A stretch of 6,239 nucleotides of DNA from Sulfurimonas sp. (GTDB lineage: Bacteria; Campylobacterota; Campylobacteria; Campylobacterales; Sulfurimonadaceae). Below, piece by piece: positions 1 to 6,239 of this stretch (positions are counted from its first letter, which is position 1; each line of letters begins with the position of its first letter). The position numbers and the translations under genes are program-made. The notes beneath the pieces are model-generated. The model saw only the letters and a program-made list of their open reading frames with translations. It was not told the DNA's origin and did not search any database. The stretch lies in the NCBI GenBank assembly GCA_027063585.1, contig JAMORM010000090.1, positions 1 to 6,239 of the forward strand, written 5' to 3'.

Positions 1-643
1 TAACTTTTAAATTATTTATACCATTTCTTAAAGCCAAATACTGACTCACGCCCAACGCACCCATAAAAGCATCAGCTTTATTATTTGAAACAGCTTGGAG
101 ACCTTCTAAAACATTAGAAACATACAACACCTGCAGATGTGGATGTTTTTGCAGCATTTGTTTCGAAGAAGCATAGCCTTTTACTAATGCTACTCGCAGT
201 TTTAGTAAATCTTTCGTAGTGTGTATTTGTTTTGTATCCTCTCGCGTAATAAGAACATACGGAGTTTTGATGTAGGGAGCAGAAAAAGCCAAAAATCTTT
301 CTCGCTCAGGAGTTTTGATTACTGTTGCTACAGCATCAATTCTGTGTAGTTTTACAGCTTCCATCAGTTGTGACCAAGAGAGATTAGAAACTACTACAAA
401 ATGAATACCTAGTTTCTTTTGTAAAATATCCAAATAATCTTTGACAACACCTTTTACATTGCCATTATCATCTACAAAACTGTATGGTGCATAACCATAG
501 TCTATGCCAATTTTAACTGTTTTATGCGCTGCAAGCCACTCTTTTTCATCTGTGCTGAAAGTAATATTGTTTGCTACAGCAGAACTACTAAAAAGTAATA
601 AAAAACTTACTAAGAAAAAATTCACTATTGATTTTTTATACAA
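1..643 (-). CDS. Secreted solute-binding (SBP_bac_3-type) domain protein, N-terminal part, probably a sensor kinase or GGDEF-type sensor
   Basis: The frame runs open from a TTG at 643 to the window edge (214 residues; 3' end missing). Residues 1-24 form a signal peptide: lysines at 3-4, a hydrophobic core, and an Ala-Val-Ala cleavage site at 22-24. Residues 33-45 (DEKEWLAAHKTVK) and the following KIGIDYGYAPYSF are the usual opening of periplasmic family-3 solute-binding domains found in BvgS-like sensors. TPERERFLAFSAPY (111-124) matches the ligand-binding Arg region, and ADAFMGALGVSQYL (190-203) matches a motif more typical of sensory proteins than of ABC-transporter binding proteins. I infer an extracellular ligand-sensing domain whose output domain lies beyond the window; a plain transport protein is possible. 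No ATG or GTG lies between the upstream in-frame stop and the TTG, and AAAGG sits 7 nt before the TTG. An internal GTG (residue 7) would shorten the signal peptide and has no such site. The gene begins 10 nt after the di-iron protein gene, so it is likely cotranscribed. Confidence 0.85.
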   Translation of the reverse strand, partial: MYKKSIVNFFLVSFLLLFSSSAVANNITFSTDEKEWLAAHKTVKIGIDYGYAPYSFVDDNGNVKGVVKDYLDILQKKLGIHFVVVSNLSWSQLMEAVKLHRIDAVATVIKTPERERFLAFSAPYIKTPYVLITREDTKQIHTTKDLLKLRVALVKGYASSKQMLQKHPHLQVLYVSNVLEGLQAVSNNKADAFMGALGVSQYLALRNGINNLKV

Positions 644-650
644 TACGGCA

Positions 651-655
651 CCTTT
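651..655 (-). promoter_or_regulatory. Ribosome binding site deciding the TTG start of the solute-binding protein
   Basis: On the minus strand AAAGG is followed by 7 nt and TTG. It overlaps the stop codon region of the upstream di-iron protein gene (TAA at 656-654), which suggests translational coupling. This is why the TTG at 643 is chosen as the start. Confidence 0.65.
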
Positions 656-1412
656 AGTACAACAGCTCTATCATATCACTGCCACACTGTAATTCTTCCA
701 TCCATGCTAAAAATTTCTTTACATTTTCACCTTCAAACACAAAGCCATGCTGAGGAACTATCATACTTACTTCATATCTTTTTACTGTTCTCGTCCAAGC
801 ACGACAAACTTTGTTTGATGCCATGTATCTTTTGTGAAATCCTTCCAATGCTTTTGTATGTTCTTCAAAATCGACAACTTGTTTTTGTCCTTCATCTGAA
901 GGTAAAGTTGCAGCTCCAATATCACCTGAAAAAAGTATCTTAGAATGAGCATCATACAGTGAAAAATTTCCGGGTGAGTGTAAAAAGTGTGCAGGTAAAA
1001 ATTTCAAAACATCATTACCAAAATCAAGATTTGCTCCATGGTCAGATAAAGGAATAATCCTCTGCATATCCATAAAACCGTAGTGGCTCATAAAACGAAC
1101 CCACAATGAACTCATTACAAACTTAGCAGAAGTCGATATTGCCCATTGCGAAATAGAACCGGAAACATCCGGATCTTGATGTGAAAAAAAAATCAGCTTT
1201 ATTTTTGCAACATCGATAAATTCACCCACTGCATCATAAAGCTCATCAAAAATAGCCTCACTGCCAGGATCTATCAAAATAGCATCATCATTTTGAATAA
1301 TCATATACTGATTAACAGAAAGATATGCATCTTCTTGCATTTCATCATCAAAACTAAACATAATAAACTTATGCTCACCATCATCAAACAATATTTTTAT
1401 CTTATCTTTCAT
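654..1412 (-). CDS. Stand-alone MBL-fold di-iron protein of the ODP/flavodiiron type
   Basis: This 252-residue protein is a single metallo-beta-lactamase fold of the kind found in flavodiiron proteins, without the flavodoxin domain. Expected metal ligands appear at flavodiiron-like spacing: His78, Asp80 and Asp82 in SHQDPDVSG, His145 in HFLHSPGN, Asp164 in FSGDIGAA and His222 in VPQHGF. The usual flavodiiron Glu is Asp80, and the His of the 'DH' pair is Val83, as I recall for the ODP (oxygen-binding di-iron protein) subgroup. No signal peptide or membrane segment is seen, so it should be cytoplasmic. Family members bind iron and react with oxygen or NO; in Treponema an ODP partners a chemoreceptor as an oxygen/iron sensor. 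An enzymatic oxygen- or NO-reducing role would need a separate electron donor. The ATG overlaps the 3' end of the receiver/PilZ-like gene by 11 nt, with AAAGGA 7 nt before it, so the two products are probably coexpressed and may act together. The fold is confident; the exact function is not. Confidence 0.88.
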   Translation of the reverse strand: MKDKIKILFDDGEHKFIMFSFDDEMQEDAYLSVNQYMIIQNDDAILIDPGSEAIFDELYDAVGEFIDVAKIKLIFFSHQDPDVSGSISQWAISTSAKFVMSSLWVRFMSHYGFMDMQRIIPLSDHGANLDFGNDVLKFLPAHFLHSPGNFSLYDAHSKILFSGDIGAATLPSDEGQKQVVDFEEHTKALEGFHKRYMASNKVCRAWTRTVKRYEVSMIVPQHGFVFEGENVKKFLAWMEELQCGSDMIELLY

Positions 1413-2913
1413 GTTCCAATCCTTTAAATTCCCGAATTAAGGCCATCTGTCTTTTTGCTATATACTTTCTCAACTCCTCTTTTTGCTTAGGTTCAGATTG
1501 CAAAATGCAAACTACTTCAAAATTTGATTTGAGCTCACGCTTTGTATATACTGTTGCTTTCGTATGGATGTTTAATGGTTTTTTATCCATTGTAAAGACT
1601 ATATCAAGTGTTACCTCTTTGTCTTTTTCTAAACCTGCGGGCAAAAGATTTAAATTAAGTTTTACTGCGTTTAGTGAAATATCTGCTATAAAAACATCTC
1701 CAATATACTTCGTTTTTCCCAAAAAGAGTGTAACTTGATGTCTGTCTTCAGGCACAACCCGAATACTTTCTCTTCTTGAAGCTGAATTTGGCATAAATTT
1801 TATAGTGTTAAAGACTACAATATGTGTATCAAAATTTATGCTTGCAACACCCTCACAATAAACAGGATAAGGTAAGGCTTCAGATTCTATGAGCGTTTTC
1901 TTTTCATATTGAATAGCTTTTTGCTGCAGATAATTCATTTTCAAAGCTAAGGAAGAATTTTCTATCTCAACAATCGTAGCTTCATTTGTAATATTAACAC
2001 CTTTGTAGGAATTATGAAGAAATATTTTTGCATTATTTCGTTTTATAACATAAAGCAAATCAAAAAGAGCCTGTTGATTTTCTTCAATCTCATCTATTTT
2101 TACATCTGTTTTTTTATCAAATAAACTAAGGAGATTTAAGTCTGTAACATCATCAAAAGAGAAAATCATATACCCCTTTTTTTCAGGAACATTCTGACAT
2201 TTCATCAGAAAATGATGTACTTCACCATTAGCATCTTTCATCTTTATATGAAACACTTTATGTCTGTCAGCCTCTACTACATTGATCCATTTGTTATCAG
2301 AGCTATTATATAAAAACCCTTCCTGCTCCAAAAACAAATCTCCAATATCTGAATATTTGCTATTGAATTCATCAATATCAGTAACACCAAAAAAAGAGAG
2401 AAAAGGGTCATTTGCTATTATTGGTTTGTGATGTTTAAACATCACAATCAAAGAACTTTGATAATTAAAAATAGTACCAAATTGTGCTTGAAACAACTCT
2501 CTTTTTTCATCATCCTGTATCTCTTGGACAGCCAAAGACAACACTTTTGTGAGTTCTGCAATATTGACGGGTTTAGTTAAAAATTTGTAAACTCCAACAT
2601 CAATAGATTTATGAAGAATATCTTTATCATCAAAAGCGGACATGATAATAATTTTTGTTTTAGGAGCAATATTTTTTATCTCTTTTGCCATAGATAAGCC
2701 ACTACGCTTAGGCATTTTAATATCGGTAACGACAAGAGAAGGTTTATACTTTTTAAAAAGATCCAATCCTTCTTCCCCATCTGCAGCAACATAAACCATA
2801 TCAAAAATCTTTTTGAGAAGCTTTGTTGCGTTTGCACGAAGAGGCTTATTATCTTCGACATAGAGAAGAGAAATTCCCTCTGCTTTGTCATATAAAACTT
2901 TTAAATCGCCCAT
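1402..2913 (-). CDS. Response regulator with receiver, PAS-like and PilZ-like domains
   Basis: 503 residues from the ATG at 2913. Residues about 14-130 are a receiver domain: acidic pair Glu20-Asp21 (LLYVEDN), phosphoacceptor Asp64 (VVTDIKMP), Ser92 (IIMSAF) and Lys114 (FLTKPVN). Residues about 140-262 look like a PAS domain (FLSFFGVTDIDEF; GYMIFSFDDVTDL). After a linker, about 310-475 resembles a YcgR-like N-terminal beta domain followed by PilZ: RRESIR (Arg381/Arg385 as RxxxR) and ADISLNAVKL (Asp411, Ser413). The PilZ signature DxSxxG here ends in Ala, so cyclic-di-GMP binding is uncertain. No DNA-binding, HD or GGDEF domain is present, so output is probably by protein contact or c-di-GMP response. 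An in-frame TTG two codons upstream (2919) is a less likely start: AAGG lies 6 nt before the ATG but directly abuts the TTG. The gene follows tlyA by 39 nt and overlaps the di-iron protein gene by 11 nt. The intact kinase upstream in the window could be its phosphodonor, but that is a guess. Confidence 0.87.
   Translation of the reverse strand: MGDLKVLYDKAEGISLLYVEDNKPLRANATKLLKKIFDMVYVAADGEEGLDLFKKYKPSLVVTDIKMPKRSGLSMAKEIKNIAPKTKIIIMSAFDDKDILHKSIDVGVYKFLTKPVNIAELTKVLSLAVQEIQDDEKRELFQAQFGTIFNYQSSLIVMFKHHKPIIANDPFLSFFGVTDIDEFNSKYSDIGDLFLEQEGFLYNSSDNKWINVVEADRHKVFHIKMKDANGEVHHFLMKCQNVPEKKGYMIFSFDDVTDLNLLSLFDKKTDVKIDEIEENQQALFDLLYVIKRNNAKIFLHNSYKGVNITNEATIVEIENSSLALKMNYLQQKAIQYEKKTLIESEALPYPVYCEGVASINFDTHIVVFNTIKFMPNSASRRESIRVVPEDRHQVTLFLGKTKYIGDVFIADISLNAVKLNLNLLPAGLEKDKEVTLDIVFTMDKKPLNIHTKATVYTKRELKSNFEVVCILQSEPKQKEELRKYIAKRQMALIREFKGLEHER
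1420..1425 (-). promoter_or_regulatory. Ribosome binding site for the di-iron protein, inside the upstream gene
   Basis: AAAGGA on the minus strand lies 7 nt before the ATG at 1412. It is inside the last codons of the receiver/PilZ-like gene, so ribosomes finishing that gene can restart here. Confidence 0.7.
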
Positions 2914-2919
2914 AAACAA

Positions 2920-2923
2920 CCTT
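2920..2923 (-). promoter_or_regulatory. Ribosome binding site fixing the ATG start of the receiver/PilZ-like gene
   Basis: AAGG on the minus strand is followed by TTGTTT and then ATG. The 6-nt spacing supports the ATG at 2913 over the TTG at 2919, which would touch the site. Confidence 0.65.
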
Positions 2924-2952
2924 AAAATAAATAGATAACCAATAATATCACA

Positions 2953-3656
2953 TTATTTTTTAAAATAAAAACAATACTCTAAATTTCCCTCTTTACCTGT
3001 CAGTCTTGAAGGTGATTTTGCAATGAGTTTCCAACCTTTAACTCTGCAGGCATCTTCAAATTTTATCATTGCATTTGCTATGGCTTTTTTGTCTTGGACT
3101 ACCCCGTTTTTGTCTCGTTTTACTTCACGTCCAACTTCAAACTGTGGTTTAAAAAGCAAAATGATATCTTTACTGCCAAGTCTGTCAACATCATCTAAAA
3201 TATAGAGTAATGATATAAATGCCACGTCACTTACTATCAAATCAAAGAGTTTGTCCGACGCAAACTTACGAATATCACAACCTTCATAAACATGTATCCG
3301 TTCATTCGTACGTAAAGAGTGGTGCAGTTGGTCATGTCCCACATCTACACAACTGACCTCTTTTACTCCGCGTTCAAGCAAAACTTGAGTAAAACCGCCG
3401 GTAGAAGAGCCGATATCCAAAGCTGTTTTATTCTTTACATGTAAGTCTATTTCATTTAAAAACTCATCAAGTTTAAATGCCGCACGCGATACATAAGACC
3501 TATGTTGCAAAACACGCACCTCATCACTCTGCTGCACTCGAAAAGCGGGCTTCTTAACAAGCTTATCATTAACATAAACAAGCCTTTCTTTAACAATAGT
3601 CTGAGCTTTATTCCGACTCTCTACAAAATCGTTTTCTACCAAATAGTTATCTAATC

Positions 3657-3660
<4 letters not shown>
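2953..3660 (-). CDS. tlyA: TlyA-family rRNA (cytidine-2'-O)-methyltransferase
   Basis: 235 residues. Residues 1-60 are an S4 RNA-binding domain (MRLDNYLVEN, then SRNKAQTIVKERLVYVNDK). The rest is an FtsJ-like SAM-dependent methyltransferase: motif I LDIGSSTGGFTQ (81-92) and a likely catalytic tetrad Lys63 (AAFKL), Asp145 (SDVAF), Lys171 (LFKPQFEVG) and Glu228 (GNLEY). Family members 2'-O-methylate cytidine 1920 of 23S rRNA (E. coli numbering). The longer mycobacterial type also modifies 16S C1409; the short length here fits the shorter type known from Campylobacter, where only the 23S site is methylated. In some species loss of this methylation gives capreomycin resistance. The older name 'hemolysin A' is misleading. 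The GTG start matches the family's usual N-terminus and has AAAGAG 8 nt upstream. It overlaps the TGA of the ligA remnant as GTGA. All key residues are present, so the gene looks functional even though the sequence just upstream is decayed. Confidence 0.95.
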
Positions 3661-3923
<263 letters not shown>

Positions 3924-4081
3924 CAGTCCGAAAGCCTCCGCTATCATTTTCGAGTATGTGGCAACTCTTTTACTGTGCCCTGCTGTATAGGTATCTCTCT
4001 CTTCTATAACATCTACCATAGCATAGAGCGTCTTTTCATAATTTTCATTTTAAGTTCTCAATGCACTGACCAGCAAGCTGG

Positions 4082-4090
4082 TTTTTTTTT
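4082..4090 (+). repeat. Nine-base T homopolymer (A9 on the coding strand)
   Basis: A run of nine T lies in the linker of the broken response regulator, coding Glu-Lys-Lys-Thr on the minus strand. It is currently in frame with the receiver part before it and the HD part after it. Such tracts slip readily in replication and in sequencing. Confidence 0.7.
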
Positions 4091-4396
4091 CCAATAACTC
4101 TTTAAGATGCTTTTTGTATACAATGTTTTCTTGAAGTACTTCCAGTCTGTTTGCTATTTTATAGAGTTCGGCATTTAACTGCGGATATTCAAAAGGTTTT
4201 ATTATATAACCGTCTATACCGACTTTAATGGCTGCAATCATATAATCTGTTTCAGTATGTGCCGAAGTTATTAAAACAAGTTGGTCTTCATTTATCTCTT
4301 TAATTTTTGTAATCATTTCTATACCATCCATCTTGGGCATAGACAAATCCGTAATGACAATATCATAAGAATTGTTTGCATACAAATCTAAACCCT

Positions 4397-4404
4397 TCTC
4401 TCTC
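4397..4404 (+). repeat. (TC)4 dinucleotide repeat at the receiver frameshift
   Basis: The plus strand reads TCTCTCTC, i.e. GAGAGAGA in the coding sense. It lies exactly where the receiver reading frame shifts by two bases. With three units instead of four the receiver is restored as DDGEKGLDLY, so a one-unit expansion is the simplest cause. Confidence 0.75.
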
Positions 4405-4532
4405 CATCATCAGCCACAGCAACATTTCTAAAAAGTTTATTTAAATAAATATGCATTGTATGTTGTATATTTTTGTCGTCTTCTACATACAAAACAGTGA
4501 ATTCTTGAGTGAGTTTTTTTAATTCTTTGATA

Positions 4533-6239
4533 TCAATCATTTAAATTTTCTTCCTTCTTATCAGTTTTTGGAATTTCAATTCTAAAACATGCTCCATCAT
4601 CTTTGTTTTGCACTTTTAAAATGCCTTGTATATGTTTATCAACTATAGTTTTACTCATATACAAGCCCAACCCTGTTCCATTCATTTCATCTTTTGTTGA
4701 AAAATAAGGATCAAATATTTTTTCTATTATATCATCTTTGATACCGCCGGCATTGTCACATATCTCTACAATTATACATTTTTCATCTTCAAAAATACTA
4801 TTTCTTATTTGTCTGCCGGTTTCTCTGTTTTGTATTAAAGCCTCTTTTGCATTTTTAAGTATATTTAAAAGGACTTGCAGAAGTTCTCTTGAATATATTT
4901 TTACTTTTGTTGATGTTTCAAAGTTCTTTGCTATTGTTATATTATTATATTCTAAACTTTTGCCAATAACAGAAAGCGCTTCATCAAAAACATCACTGAC
5001 CAATATTGTATCCTTGAGTTTATTTGGTTTAAAAAAGTTTCTAAAATCCTCTATGGTTTTTGAAAGGTACTGTGTCTGTTGCATGATATCTTTGGCATAC
5101 TCTCTCAATGCTTCATCACTGACACTCTCAAGTTCCACATCTGCCATAATGTTATTTGCATCCATAGAGATCACACTGATTGGTTGGCGCCATTGATGCG
5201 CTATCATGCTTATCATCTCTCCCATAGCTGCATGACGGGACTGAACAAGCATCATCTCCTCTTGTTCTTTTATTTTTTCTTGCGCAAGATATTCCTGTGT
5301 TATATCAATATATAAGACACCTACATATATTTTGCCATTGGGTTGTTCAATGCTAAAAGCCACTACTCTAACAAATATTTCTTTGTTGTTTATGTTAAAT
5401 ATTATGATTTTTTCAGCTTTACCATTCTCTTTTGCAAGATTACACAGTAAATCTATTTTTTTTCCGGATTCTTGTCCAAGATTAATACTTATATCTTTGC
5501 CATTTATGTAAAGATTATTATAATTTTCATCTTTTATAACTGCTGTAAAAGGAAGATTTTGCATAAACAAATCAAACTGCCGCTTTGAATAGCGTAGAGT
5601 GTTTTCAAGTTCTTTTAGTTTCGTAATATCATTAAGAACAACTATACTTTTTTCATCATTTATATATAGATTTTCTTCTGCATATATAGTAAAGAAACGC
5701 TCTTCACCATCCTTTTTCATACAAACTTCATGAAGCTCATCCTTTCTATCAAGAATATACTCCAGCCAGCTCTGCTCACCCATTTGAGCGTATAAATAGT
5801 TCTCTTTTTCTATAAACAGCTCACTTATACTCTCAATGTTTTTATCACCTGCAAAATCAAGCATCTTTTTATTCATACGAAAAATTTTATTTCCATTTGT
5901 AATTATCATAATATTGGGAGCGCTTTGAAAAATAATCTCAAAGTATGCTCTATTTTTTTCCAGCTCTTTTTTTAACAAGTAGTTCCATAGAATCATTAAA
6001 ATATAAATCATTCCAAGAAATAGAAACAGACCACCAAGCCATGGGAAATAAACAAAGATATTCTTTTTTTCATTCAGCATATGGAGACTTCTTATTTGTA
6101 AGCCTAAATACTTCTCTAAGATATCATCTTTTTGTTTCTGAGGTATAGTATTGAGTGCTTTTGTCAGAAGTGATGCCAACTCCGGCCAATCTTTTCGCAC
6201 AGCAAAACACTGACTGCTATTTTTTATATCAACCTTAAC
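4533..6239 (-). CDS. Membrane sensor histidine kinase with extracellular solute-binding domain (5' end outside window)
   Basis: 568 residues are visible, numbered here from the window edge. The frame is open at the edge, and a GTG at 6200 is internal: the preceding codons read KNSSQCFAVRKDWPELASLL, the typical last strand and helix of an SBP_bac_3 sensor domain. A membrane segment follows at about 61-88 (VYFPWLGGLFLFLGMIYILM), then two PAS-like domains (about 97-213 and 219-315) with DITKLKELE and DITQEYLAQE endings. A coiled linker leads to the kinase core: H-box EMISMIAHQWRQPISV with phospho-acceptor His348, N-box LLNILKNAKEAL (Asn459/Asn463), G1 CDNAGGI (494-500), F-box IFDPYFSTK and G2 GTGLGLYMSK (521-530). 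All catalytic motifs look intact. It should sense a small periplasmic ligand and phosphorylate a response regulator. The ligand is unknown. Its stop overlaps the start of a receiver-HD gene by 8 nt, the expected partner, but that gene is broken. No receiver domain is attached to the kinase. Confidence 0.93.
   Translation of the reverse strand, partial: VKVDIKNSSQCFAVRKDWPELASLLTKALNTIPQKQKDDILEKYLGLQIRSLHMLNEKKNIFVYFPWLGGLFLFLGMIYILMILWNYLLKKELEKNRAYFEIIFQSAPNIMIITNGNKIFRMNKKMLDFAGDKNIESISELFIEKENYLYAQMGEQSWLEYILDRKDELHEVCMKKDGEERFFTIYAEENLYINDEKSIVVLNDITKLKELENTLRYSKRQFDLFMQNLPFTAVIKDENYNNLYINGKDISINLGQESGKKIDLLCNLAKENGKAEKIIIFNINNKEIFVRVVAFSIEQPNGKIYVGVLYIDITQEYLAQEKIKEQEEMMLVQSRHAAMGEMISMIAHQWRQPISVISMDANNIMADVELESVSDEALREYAKDIMQQTQYLSKTIEDFRNFFKPNKLKDTILVSDVFDEALSVIGKSLEYNNITIAKNFETSTKVKIYSRELLQVLLNILKNAKEALIQNRETGRQIRNSIFEDEKCIIVEICDNAGGIKDDIIEKIFDPYFSTKDEMNGTGLGLYMSKTIVDKHIQGILKVQNKDDGACFRIEIPKTDKKEENLND
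4550..4556 (-). promoter_or_regulatory. Ribosome binding site of the broken response regulator
   Basis: AAGGAAG on the minus strand lies 9 nt before the ATG at 4540, within the kinase's last codons. It supports 4540 as the true original start of the receiver-HD gene and tight coupling to the kinase. Confidence 0.6.

Larger units (their letters stand above)
3924..4540 (-). pseudogene. Broken response regulator: receiver plus start of HD(-GYP) domain
   Basis: The ATG at 4540 (AAGGAAG upstream, 8-nt overlap with the kinase stop) opens a receiver domain: LYVEDDKNI gives the acidic pocket. After VAVADDGE the frame breaks at a GA repeat (4397-4404). Removing one GA gives DGEKGLDLYANNSYDIVITD, exactly the family pattern, and continues through ITDLSMPKMDG (phosphoacceptor Asp), LITSAHTE and YIIKPFEYP. 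A helical linker ends SALRT then TAA at 4052-4050. The same frame resumes with NENYEKTLYAMVDVIEERD and TYTAGHSKRVATYSKMIAEA, the start of an HD/HD-GYP phosphodiesterase domain. The likely original codon at the stop is CAA (Gln). The HD domain ends after about 40 residues, before its HD pair and GYP motif, where ligA sequence takes over. The intact ancestor was probably a cyclic-di-GMP phosphodiesterase response regulator paired with the upstream kinase. The product can no longer be made as one protein or hydrolyse c-di-GMP. A short out-of-frame receiver peptide might still be translated. Confidence 0.88.

Noticed and set aside
504..943. Short plus-strand open frames over the solute-binding and di-iron genes
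   Set aside because: They are antisense to well-supported genes and show no family features.
2914..2952. A promoter or terminator between tlyA and the receiver/PilZ-like gene
   Set aside because: The 39 AT-rich bases show no clear paired -35/-10 elements and no stem with a T run, so nothing is called beyond the ribosome binding site.
4050..4385. A separate 111-residue receiver gene starting at 4385
   Set aside because: It lacks the N-terminal strand and acidic pocket of a receiver, which lie just upstream in another frame. It is the second half of the frameshifted receiver.
4738..5196. A 152-residue open frame on the plus strand
   Set aside because: It lies opposite the conserved kinase core, has no recognisable motif and is rich in Ser, Phe and Leu, as expected of a reverse shadow.
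6198..6200. GTG as the start of the sensor kinase
   Set aside because: The frame is open to the window edge and the upstream codons encode the conserved end of a solute-binding domain, so this GTG is an internal Val codon.

Overview
The window looks like AT-rich chromosomal DNA of a Campylobacterota bacterium (Sulfurimonas/Sulfurovum-like). This rests on protein style: a sensor kinase with the H-box MIAHQWRQP, a TlyA preceded by the tail of ligA, and short response regulators starting 'LLYVEDN/LYVEDD'. It is an inference; no search was possible. Every gene I can support is on the minus strand, so the window reads from 6239 down to 1. Gaps are very small (largest about 39 bp), so it is probably one transcript or a few overlapping ones.

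Layout in transcription order. (1) 6239-4533: a membrane sensor histidine kinase cut by the window edge. The reading frame stays open to the edge, and what is visible begins in the last helix of an extracellular solute-binding domain, followed by a membrane segment, two PAS-like domains and an intact kinase core. (2) 4540-about 3923: its presumed partner, a receiver-HD(-GYP) response regulator, now a pseudogene. (3) about 3923-3657: the decayed 3' end of ligA (NAD-dependent DNA ligase), joined to the HD fragment in the same reading frame. (4) 3660-2953: intact tlyA (rRNA 2'-O-methyltransferase), whose GTG start overlaps the old ligA stop. (5) 2913-1402: a receiver, PAS-like and PilZ-like regulator. 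(6) 1412-654: a stand-alone metallo-beta-lactamase-fold di-iron (ODP/flavodiiron-type) protein overlapping the previous gene by 11 nt. (7) 643-1: the start of a secreted solute-binding-domain protein with a TTG start, cut by the other window edge.

The most striking part is the broken block 3657-4540. It carries at least five lesions: a GA dinucleotide expansion that shifts the receiver frame, an in-frame TAA between receiver and HD parts, a deletion junction joining HD to ligA, a deletion with frameshift inside the ligA BRCT domain, and a one-base loss near the ligA C-terminus. The genes on both sides are intact, so local decay after a deletion explains this better than general sequencing error, although error is not excluded. 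The intact kinase would be left without its adjacent regulator, and tlyA would now be read behind a signalling operon.

The second notable block is the overlapping pair of receiver/PilZ-like regulator and di-iron protein. ODP-type proteins are known as oxygen/iron sensors in some bacterial chemotaxis systems, so the pair may be a small redox- or oxygen-responsive module. Neither the output nor the signal is shown by the sequence alone.
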